Made by a program: the position numbers and the translations under genes | Part shown: positions 1 to 10,100 of the stretch, piece by piece | Numbering within the stretch: position 1 is the stretch's first letter | Layout: each line of letters starts with the position of its first letter | NCBI GenBank assembly: GCA_021163705.1 | Contig: JAGGTO010000138.1 | Location: forward strand, 1-34,101 | Direction of reading: 5' to 3' | Source of the DNA: Thermoplasmata archaeon | GTDB taxonomy: Archaea > Thermoplasmatota > Thermoplasmata > Thermoplasmatales > Aciduliprofundaceae | DNA: 34,101 nt | Notes under the pieces: model-generated | The model's database searches: none | What the model was told of the DNA's origin: nothing | What the model saw: only the letters and a program-made list of their open reading frames with translations

Positions 1-74
1 CCAATGAGACTCTTCGAACGGATTTTAAGATCCTGCTGAATGAATTAGAGAAAACAATTAATAAGAGGATGTAG
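1..74 (+). CDS. C-terminal end of an upstream gene (partial)
   Basis: An open frame enters from the left edge (first full codon at 3) and ends with TAG at 72-74, giving 23 residues with a helical, charged pattern (Leu, Lys and Glu rich, ending KRM). It stops only four bases before the next ATG at 79, and the GAGGAT ribosome-binding-like sequence at 65-70 lies inside its last codons. That spacing is typical of an operon, so I read it as the end of a real gene cotranscribed with the next one. The family cannot be told from so short a piece. Confidence 0.5.
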   Translation, partial: NETLRTDFKILLNELEKTINKRM

Positions 75-78
75 ATTT

Positions 79-1056
79 ATGTTGGTGAATTTAAGAGAGA
101 TGTTTAAAAGGCTTCTCGTTCTCAATAACATAGAGGTGGAGGATAGGGAACCCTCTGAGTTTATATGGGCCAGGTATGGAGATACCCTGGAGCTTATTTA
201 TGTGGAGGAGGATAAGGTTGTGGATGGGGATTACATAATCAATTTTTCGCGGATGACAGAGGAGATTCACGGTAATAAAACGATCATATGCGTGATGGGA
301 TATACGGAGGATGCCATTTCCATGGCAAGAAAGCTAAATATTGAGCTTCTTAATAGAAAAGAATTTGCCAACCTCATAGGAGAGTTCATCCTTGAGATCT
401 ATGAAAAGAAGAAAATTATTCCTGTGGAGCTATTTGAGGAAGAGGATATAGAGGTAGAGGAGCTTGAGGAAGAGACCGAGGATGTGATCCCCATTTTTCT
501 CGAAGAAATCTCAGGGGAGGGGGAAGAGAGAATAATAAAGCTTCAGATAGGTGAGGAGGAGGCTGCAGCAATAGCCAAGAGCTATGTTCATGGTTTTACC
601 CGCAGACTTATTCTCCTACCATATTATGTATTTGAGTATTCCCTTGAGCTAATAATTGAGGGAAGTATTCAGACCAAGAAAGTAAAAGGTGTGATTGCAA
701 TAAACGGTGTAAATAAGAAATTTGAGATATGGAAGAAGGGTTTTGAAACTACCAGAAATATAAGCTTGGAGCATGAGAGATTTGAGCCTGTAATAGGACT
801 TGAAGATGCCCGGAGAATGGCGATGGATGCTCTGGAAACCGAGTACTCCAGGGAGGAGGAGGTAAAGATAGAAGGTGAAAATGTCACCATAATTGAAAAA
901 AGGAAAACCAAACCAAAAAAAGGTAGTGTGGATATCAATTTTCTAAGCTTGTATTATCTTCCAGTTTGGATTATAGAGGGAAGAGGCGGACTTGTCATGA
1001 TTAACGGTGCAACAGGAGAAATAATGAAAGAGAATATTTATGGGGCTATATCTTGA
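79..1056 (+). CDS. Unrecognised two-part protein with an acidic linker
   Basis: I do not recognise this 325-residue protein. Residues 1-110 alternate strands and helices; the stretch around 67-100 (KTIICVMGYT, then ALSMAR-like helix and NIELLNR) resembles the end of the Mrr/restriction-endonuclease-like fold, but I see no convincing D-ExK catalytic set, so an inactive version is possible. Residues 117-135 are almost all Glu/Asp/Val, a likely flexible linker. Residues 150-325 look like a beta-rich domain with aromatic strands (LPYYVFEYSLEL, YYLPVWIIEG). There is no signal peptide or membrane span. The start has GAGGAT 8 bases upstream. The gene follows the partial gene by four bases and its last 11 bases overlap the convergent transglutaminase-like gene. 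Confidence 0.7.
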   Translation: MLVNLREMFKRLLVLNNIEVEDREPSEFIWARYGDTLELIYVEEDKVVDGDYIINFSRMTEEIHGNKTIICVMGYTEDAISMARKLNIELLNRKEFANLIGEFILEIYEKKKIIPVELFEEEDIEVEELEEETEDVIPIFLEEISGEGEERIIKLQIGEEEAAAIAKSYVHGFTRRLILLPYYVFEYSLELIIEGSIQTKKVKGVIAINGVNKKFEIWKKGFETTRNISLEHERFEPVIGLEDARRMAMDALETEYSREEEVKIEGENVTIIEKRKTKPKKGSVDINFLSLYYLPVWIIEGRGGLVMINGATGEIMKENIYGAIS

Positions 1057-2143
1057 TTATTATGAAGATCACTATTATTATGACGGCAGCAATGAATAGC
1101 ATCATCATCCATCTTGGTAACCTGCTGCTCTCAACGCCTATGTGAAGTTCTCCCATCTCCTTTGCCTCTATAATCTGTGTAGTATCCTCGTATTTCAAAT
1201 TTTGATAGTGTCCCATTATAAAGCGATAGTATGATGTGAGATGGCTACTGTTTCCATCTTCCTCCCACAGGGTGATGCGATAGGGATCTCTGATGAGAAA
1301 TCCCCTGCCAAGGTTCTCCCCTCCCAAGTCTGAGGTTATGTCAATATTAACCTTTACAAGTCCATTGGGAGTGGGTATCATAGTGGCAACCCAGGCATGG
1401 GGACCCCAGGATTTGGATGTATATAGAAGACCATATTCTACCCAGGCAGGTATTCCTATGCTCCTTGCCATGGAGACAAAAACGAATGAGAGCTCGTCGC
1501 AATCTCCACCACCCCTGTTCCAGGTGGTTACTGCATCATGAGGTAATCCTCCTCCCTGAGTATTATACTCCAGATTTGCCTGAATGACATCGTAGATAGC
1601 TCTCAATTTATCAAGAACACTTCCCTTATCCTTCGTAATATTCAAGGTCATATTTCGGAACGGTTGTGGATTTATTACCCATATTTTCTGATTATGCTCA
1701 TCCAGAATGTACTCGCGATGGTCGTACTGCTTCTTAAGCTTCTCAGGAATCGCATCGATGTTTAGACTTTTCTCTATTTTCCATATCTTTGTTGTGGTAT
1801 TCCCCCTGTATCTTATTACAATCTCATGATTGCCTGTCAGAGTATAGCTCCAGATGGTTCTGTTTGCCTCCTCCAATACCTTCTTTGGAAGATGGCTCTC
1901 ATCTATCATCTCCACCTTTTGATAGGGGTTATTCTGGGGTAGTGTGATGTTTAGAGTGTATGCGCCTACAGCATTTACTGTTATGACCCTCTTGAACTCA
2001 AATTCAAAATTCTTTGCCATAACGAAGCTCTCGGTGGCGGGAGGCTCCTCAATAAAGCCCTGGATCGTTGGAAAGAGGAGGTAGAGGATGATCAAAAATG
2101 CAATTACTGCTATAATTTTTCCGGCCAGTTTGCCCTTTTTCAT
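1046..2143 (-). CDS. Membrane-anchored transglutaminase-like protein
   Basis: The 365-residue protein has a hydrophobic span near residues 8-26 and another at about 347-364, with a soluble domain between that is probably outside the cell. The domain carries the transglutaminase/cysteine-protease core: Cys215 in GGGDCDELSF, His249 in WGPHAW, and Asp268 in VNIDIT, in the usual order and spacing. In archaea this fold mostly acts on peptides or surface proteins rather than crosslinking, so the substrate is unknown. The start overlaps the stop of the PrsW-like gene by four bases (ATGA), and GAGGAGG precedes it, so the two are translationally coupled. Fold assignment is firm from the triad; the precise activity is open. 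Confidence 0.8.
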   Translation of the reverse strand: MKKGKLAGKIIAVIAFLIILYLLFPTIQGFIEEPPATESFVMAKNFEFEFKRVITVNAVGAYTLNITLPQNNPYQKVEMIDESHLPKKVLEEANRTIWSYTLTGNHEIVIRYRGNTTTKIWKIEKSLNIDAIPEKLKKQYDHREYILDEHNQKIWVINPQPFRNMTLNITKDKGSVLDKLRAIYDVIQANLEYNTQGGGLPHDAVTTWNRGGGDCDELSFVFVSMARSIGIPAWVEYGLLYTSKSWGPHAWVATMIPTPNGLVKVNIDITSDLGGENLGRGFLIRDPYRITLWEEDGNSSHLTSYYRFIMGHYQNLKYEDTTQIIEAKEMGELHIGVESSRLPRWMMMLFIAAVIIIVIFIIIKI

Positions 2144-2835
2144 GACATTTCCTCCTCGGGAAGATTTTTCTTCATCTTTAACCTAAGCAGGTATCCTTTA
2201 TAAATTTTGTAGTAAAGAAGAGGTGTTGCCAAAACCACACCTCCCAGATACCAGGGTGGTGGGAACCCCCAGATTAAGGGAAGTAGGGTGAGATTGAAAA
2301 TCATTTGCATAAGAAATGCTCGCAGCATATATCGCTCTGTATTTCCCTCCAGTAATCCCATACCCAGCCAAGTTCCTGTAACTGCATGAATGGCTGAAAG
2401 AGAAAAAGAAAATACGAGAAAATAGAGTGAAGCAAGTAAATATGAGGACTGGGTCAACGGAGTGTTCATATAATACTGATAGATAATTGCAACACTCCAT
2501 ATTGCACCTATTCCGAGTCCCAATGCAAAACCGGAGAAGGGAACTTCCCTACTCTTTCTCTTTGAAGGCATATTGAGATATATGAACTTGAACATCTCTG
2601 TGAATATTGCAAAGAATATCAAGGAGAGAATAGATAAATCAAGTGCAGTATACACAGAAGATTTGAGAATCAGGAAAAACACAGCTATGGGTATTCCCAT
2701 AAGCCATCCAATAAAATAGCTTTTGAACAGGCTTTTTTCATCGAAATATCCTTCTATCTTCCCCCAGGTAAGATAGAAAACGAGAAATGATGGCAGAAAA
2801 CCTATTATTGAGGCAATATAAAAATTCACATCCAT
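2140..2835 (-). CDS. PrsW/CPBP-like polytopic membrane protein
   Basis: This 231-residue protein has about seven hydrophobic segments (roughly 5-24, 38-57, 64-88, 100-122, 132-162, 170-190, 196-214). The order of polar residues inside the membrane resembles the PrsW intramembrane metalloprotease family: TEMFK at 79-83 where PrsW has EExxK, a Gly-rich stretch SGFALGLGIG at 101-110, and His150 in SAIHAVTG. The first Glu of the EE pair is replaced by Thr79, so activity is uncertain. It starts 24 bases after taw2 and overlaps the transglutaminase-like gene by four bases, suggesting the two membrane proteins act together. Other membrane protein families are possible, since the evidence is only short motifs. 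Confidence 0.5.
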   Translation of the reverse strand: MDVNFYIASIIGFLPSFLVFYLTWGKIEGYFDEKSLFKSYFIGWLMGIPIAVFFLILKSSVYTALDLSILSLIFFAIFTEMFKFIYLNMPSKRKSREVPFSGFALGLGIGAIWSVAIIYQYYMNTPLTQSSYLLASLYFLVFSFSLSAIHAVTGTWLGMGLLEGNTERYMLRAFLMQMIFNLTLLPLIWGFPPPWYLGGVVLATPLLYYKIYKGYLLRLKMKKNLPEEEMS

Positions 2836-2859
2836 AGGAGCGAAATTGGGAGCTACTAC

Positions 2860-3864
2860 TTAATTTTTTGGTGTGAGCTTTGCATCCACAACTATATGCC
2901 ATATGTGCGGTGCGTAGGATTTTATCACCCTTTTGTAGAGAATCTCAACCTTAAATCCATATCTCTTTGCATTAGTCTTAATAATCTCTTCAGGCAGCCA
3001 GTCCTTTTCCTCAGATGTAAAAGTATCATGGTAATGTATTATTCCACCTTCCTCTTTGAGGCACTCTATACCTCTGTCCAGAAATTTTTCTGTATGTACA
3101 TACCCCAAAATCACCCTCTCTGCAATTTTTCTTGGAGCTACATCCCTGTTATCCCCTAGGAGAGGATACACATTCTCCACATCATTGATTTCCAAATTCT
3201 TAAGGAGATAGTGAAAAGCTAGAGGGTTTTTTTCACATGCATATATTTTCTCAGCACCGCCGTACTTGGCAATCGGGAGCGTGAAATATCCTATACCAGC
3301 AAACATATCCACCACGACATCTCCTGAAGCATCTATCTTTCCCATTCTTATTCTCTCCTCTACATTACCGGAGGAAAACATTATGCGAGAGATATCCAGA
3401 GCATACTTTATACCATTTTCCACATGCACTGTTGTGGTATCATTACCATATATCATCTCTATTTCAGGCTCTCTCAGCTCACCTTTAACCCCATGATAAA
3501 TTGCAACGGTCTTTACCTTTAAAATCCTGGAAAATGCCTCTCCAACAATTTTCCCATGCTTTCTATATCCTTTAAATGGGGGAAGGAGAAGAACATCTCC
3601 TATCTTTTCCCAGTAATCTGGAATCTCCAGTTCTCTACTGAGACTCTCGGTCACAAGTTCTTTAACCCTCTCGTAGGGTGTCTTTCTCCTATTTCTTTGA
3701 GGCAAATCCATATATAAGGAGCCATCGATCTTTCTCTTCAAAGGGAAATATATGTAATCCCCATCCACAACGATTTTCCATTGCGATGCTAGAAGCTTCT
3801 TTCTAACAAGCTTTCTTCGTATCCTTTCAGCATCTTCCTTTCTTACTTTCAGGACGAATGGCAT
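2860..3864 (-). CDS. taw2: Taw2: tRNA(Phe) wyosine aminocarboxypropyltransferase
   Basis: This 334-residue class I methyltransferase-fold protein belongs to the Trm5/TYW2 family. Motif I is VDMFAGIGYFTLPIAKYG, followed by the acidic ribose-binding strand YACEKNP. The region after the fourth strand reads RVILGYVHTEKFL and then GGIIHYHDT; Trm5 methylases have an NLP-type motif there, while Taw2 has the GYVH and HYH signature. Taw2 moves the 3-amino-3-carboxypropyl group of S-adenosylmethionine onto C7 of 4-demethylwyosine at position 37 of tRNA-Phe. The N-terminal ~110 residues match the substrate-binding part of the family. It lies directly downstream of the 23S rRNA gene on the same strand, with an A/T-rich promoter-like element at 3891-3898. 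Confidence 0.85.
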   Translation of the reverse strand: MPFVLKVRKEDAERIRRKLVRKKLLASQWKIVVDGDYIYFPLKRKIDGSLYMDLPQRNRRKTPYERVKELVTESLSRELEIPDYWEKIGDVLLLPPFKGYRKHGKIVGEAFSRILKVKTVAIYHGVKGELREPEIEMIYGNDTTTVHVENGIKYALDISRIMFSSGNVEERIRMGKIDASGDVVVDMFAGIGYFTLPIAKYGGAEKIYACEKNPLAFHYLLKNLEINDVENVYPLLGDNRDVAPRKIAERVILGYVHTEKFLDRGIECLKEEGGIIHYHDTFTSEEKDWLPEEIIKTNAKRYGFKVEILYKRVIKSYAPHIWHIVVDAKLTPKN

Positions 3865-3890
3865 GACAAATACATAAATTTCAACTAAAG

Positions 3891-3898
3891 ATTAAAAA
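3891..3898 (-). promoter_or_regulatory. TATA-like element before taw2, overlapping the 23S terminator region
   Basis: On the minus strand this reads TTTTTAAT, centred about 26 bases before a start point near 3868, four bases before the taw2 ATG at 3864. The same oligo-T run lies just after the 23S processing stem and could serve as the archaeal T-run terminator of the rRNA transcript. Only position and composition support it. Confidence 0.35.
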
Positions 3899-3907
3899 CT
3901 TGTGAAT

Positions 3908-3942
3908 GGCCAGTCATAAAACGCTCCTATAGCATGGACTGG
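3908..3942 (-). other. 23S rRNA processing stem, 3' side, with bulge-helix-bulge
   Basis: This strand pairs with 6882-6915 across the 23S gene. From outside inwards: an outer helix (3908-3927 with 6897-6915, one extra base on this side), a three-base bulge at 3928-3930, a four-base-pair central helix (3931-3934 with 6893-6896, one G-U pair), then the inner helix (3935-3942 with 6882-6889). Two three-base bulges on opposite strands flanking a four-pair helix is the canonical substrate of the archaeal splicing endonuclease, which excises pre-23S rRNA. I checked the pairing base by base. Confidence 0.9.
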
Positions 3943-6881
<2,939 letters not shown>

Positions 6882-6915
6882 CCAGTCCATTGTGCCGGAG
6901 CGCTTATGACTGGCC
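6882..6915 (-). other. 23S rRNA processing stem, 5' side, with bulge-helix-bulge
   Basis: This is the partner strand of 3908-3942. The inner helix is 6882-6889, the three-base bulge is 6890-6892 (CAA in the transcript), the four-pair helix is 6893-6896, and the outer helix is 6897-6915. Cleavage by the splicing endonuclease would fall inside the two bulges and release a pre-23S RNA, possibly as a circle. Confidence 0.9.
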
Positions 6916-6943
6916 TCATTGATCGCGAGGATCTAAGCCCTTC

Positions 6944-6968
6944 CTCGATAACCCCGAGGATTATCGAG
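6944..6968 (-). other. Hairpin in the pre-23S leader
   Basis: Arms CTCGATAA (6944-6951) and TTATCGAG (6961-6968) are perfect inverted repeats with a nine-base loop. It lies between the presumed transcription start near 7003 and the processing stem, so it would fold in the 5' leader of the precursor. Its role is unknown. Confidence 0.55.
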
Positions 6969-7023
6969 TGCATTTCAAAACCGCAATGGATGTATAGTGA
7001 ACTTGTATTTAAGGGTAACGGAG

Positions 7024-7034
7024 ATTTATAAACC
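7024..7034 (-). promoter_or_regulatory. TATA box of the 23S rRNA promoter
   Basis: Minus-strand GGTTTATAAAT fits an archaeal TATA box and would place the start near 7003, leaving a leader of almost 90 bases before the processing stem. No other A/T-rich box lies between here and the stem in a better position. The GGGG just upstream of it may be part of a BRE. Confidence 0.6.
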
Positions 7035-7067
7035 CCAGAATTTTTATACTTTCCGAAAGAGGGGAGG

Positions 7068-7085
7068 TAAGGTATTTATACCTTA
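7068..7085 (+). promoter_or_regulatory. TATA box inside an 18-bp palindrome before the surface-protein gene
   Basis: TAAGGTAT and ATACCTTA are perfect eight-base inverted repeats separated by TT, and the centre forms the TATA-like TATTTATA. Start of transcription would fall near 7103, giving a leader of about 25 bases that contains the ribosome binding site at 7115-7121. A dyad that covers the TATA box is well placed for a repressor that blocks TBP. A second TATA-like element, TTTTTATACT, lies at 7041-7050. Confidence 0.5.
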
Positions 7086-7114
7086 AACTCTATTGCTTAA
7101 TAATGTTGCAAACT

Positions 7115-7121
7115 GGAGGTG
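7115..7121 (+). promoter_or_regulatory. Ribosome binding site that fixes the start at 7130
   Basis: GGAGGTG ends eight bases before ATG 7130. The upstream in-frame ATG at 7103 has no such site and would put nine extra residues before a well-formed signal peptide, so 7130 is the better start. Confidence 0.8.
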
Positions 7122-7129
7122 TTAAAATA

Positions 7130-10100
7130 ATGAGAGTAATAAGGTTAATTCTGACAGTATCTCTAATCTTTGTTCTAACTGGGAGTTTATTCGCAGGATC
7201 ATTTCATCCTTCAAATTTTGAGGGGAAGGAGATACCAAATGGGATTAGGGAAACAAATATATTGCCAAGAGGTAATGTTGTCACAATCACAGAAACATTT
7301 GTAATAAATCGAACGACCATAGATCCCCTTACAGGTAAAAGAGGTCAGTATGGGTTCGACGCAAATGTTTATGTTGCTCCTGGAGGAACGCTGAAAGTGG
7401 AAAACGCCACAATTTACTTCCTTTCAGATGAAGAGCATCCCTATAATCTAACTGTGAAGGGTAACCTTTATCTATACAATGCCACGGTAACCATTGGAGG
7501 AGGTTTAATAAAGCCACATTATCCATTCTCCATAAACATTGGGGGCACAGTAGTTGGAGAGGTGAAAATAATAAAATCCAAACTTCTCTATCCCGGATGG
7601 TTCAATGTGAGCAATAAAAATGGGAATGTCATAATTATTGATTCAACATTCGATAAGATGCATGGGGGCACTTTAGATAACCCCCCTCCCTTTGGTCCCA
7701 TACCATATATCAAGAATTCAAAAATATTCATACTGAATACTAGCTTCAAAAGTCTTCCCAAGAGGGAATCTTCTGGAAGTGGATCTATAGGATATGCATA
7801 TAATAGCACTGAAATAACTCTGGGTTCTTCTGGAGGACTTGGTGCCACTCACGGGGGTAATCTCACCTATGGGAATTTCAAAAAGAAGGTATATTCAGAG
7901 TATGAGAAATTCTGGGAGTATGTGGTTCTCAAGGATTTTGTTCTGAAACTTGCCTATACGAATGATTCCCAGTATGATGAAAAATCACTGCTGCAGGTTA
8001 TTTACAAGGGGAGATACAGGGATACATATCTTGCAAATTTCACAATACCTGGAGTCAAAGAGGGCACCGGAGCTATCAACGAGACTGTTTCACTGGAAAA
8101 TTATAATTTCACTGGGAATGAATTTTTCCAGGAGCTTCAAACAGGTAAGATAGTTGTTTATGTTACTGCTCCACACAATGGAACCCTCACCCTTAAAAAT
8201 CTCACACTGATTATGGAAGTGGAAAAGAATCTGCTTGTGGATGGTATTAAAGGCTACTGTTTCAATGTTGAGCATTCTACAATCTATGGCAGGGATGTGT
8301 ATGTTGATGTTGACTATCGCAATCGCAGATATCTGGGCATAAATCACAATATGTTCAATGTGATGAACGGCGCACATCTCTACTTCCTAAATCTAACCAT
8401 AAATGATACAGGCAAAGAGAAAAGGGAAGATACGGCATTTCTCTTTCAGGATAGCCAGTCAGAGGCATATATTTTGAGATATGTGGTTGCAAAGGTGAGC
8501 TTCCATAACCATCCAATCGACAGCCTACATGTATACGCTACTCCATATCCTGTGGATGTCAGCAGTGATCCCCAGCTGATTTCAAAAATAGTAGGTGTGA
8601 TTTCTTCATACATCTCTGAAACACAGCATGTGAGCTCCATGAGCATAGGACACATCTCTGGAAATTCTGTCTGGGATATAACAAAAGATGGAAAGGCCCT
8701 TCTTCCTCTTCTCTCAGATATTCTTAATAATTCTGAGATGCCAAATAGTAAATTTGTGGGAATTTACAATGTTGAAGTGAAAAACACTACAAAGGAGTTC
8801 GCAAAGGTGCAGATAGGTCTCAACTACTTCCCATGGCTGCTCCCAGAGAACAACAGTGTGGTATACAATCTAATTCTCAAGAAATACCAGGATGTGGATC
8901 TTCAGGTTGTGGATGTGGATGTGCTGAATGAAGAGCCATACATAAGCGGGGAAGATGTGAAGATAAAGGTAAAGGTGGAGAATCTGGGTAATGATAAGGC
9001 TGTAGCTCCTGCTCTTGCGATATACATAAATGATTTGCTTTATGAGAATATCACGCTCCCAGATATTAATGGAAAGGATAGCTATGAAAACACATATATG
9101 CTCTCGGGCAACTATTTTGCTAATGCAGATATTTATCACATCAATGTGAGTGTGTATCAAATATGGGATTATGAGCTTACAAATAATTGGAGAGGTATTA
9201 CTATTTCAGTTGGAGATATATATGCCAAGAACTGGGTTCCATCGCAAGTCATAAGATATCACGCAGTGAATGTGAGTTTAACACTCACATCCACATACGA
9301 GTGGGACAATGTGAAGGTCTCCCTCTATCTGGACAATCAAACAAATCTTATAGGGGAGCATACACTAAACCTTCAATCTGGAGATAACCCACTCATCTAT
9401 CAATGGGATGTGGGCTCCACCTCAGTGGGAAGCCATACTCTCTTACTGTATGTGAATTCCAAGCTAGTGGGTATGTATCATATTGATGTGAAATATGATG
9501 TAGATCTTCAGGTTGTTGACCCGTCAATAAACCCATCCGAGGTCTATGTGGGAGAGAGCGTAACAATCTCCACCAATGTGGAAAATGCAGGCAAAGATGT
9601 ACCCTCATCCGCAGAGATAATTATATCTCTCTACGACCCACTTGGAAATCTGATAAGCAATGAGAGCTTTACCTATCCTTCCACATATCAGCTGAGCTAT
9701 ACTCCTGAGCTGAGTGGGACATATACGGTCCAAATAAAGGTAATATCCAGCATCGATTATAACATCACTAACAACAAGTACTCCTTTACCTTCGTGGTTA
9801 ATCCAGTGCCATATTCTGTGAGTGTGACATCCTCCGCCGTTTATTACAATGGAACCGATATAGTAATAAATGTTACAGTTTACAGTGAGCTCTCTGCAAG
9901 CTTAAATGTGAATGTGAAGATAAGCGAGCTAGGAATAACACTACAGCCTGAGGGTGGAAATCCTGTGAATGTGGAGAAGAGTTCCACCGTATCCCTGCAG
10001 TTCATACTTTCCAAAAATGCCTATAAGAGTGTGCTGCAGGGAAAAACAAGTGTGAAACTCACATATTATGTGTGGATTTCCTCTGATAGAACGGGAGATG

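Noticed and set aside
7103..7129. ATG 7103 as start of the surface protein
   Set aside because: No ribosome site there, and it would sit at the predicted transcription start and put nine polar residues before the signal peptide; 7130 has GGAGGTG eight bases upstream.
8888..9530. Recent DNA duplication in the surface-protein gene
   Set aside because: The repeated DVDLQVVD segment is short and the flanking sequence has diverged, so it reflects related CARDB modules rather than a recent tandem duplication.
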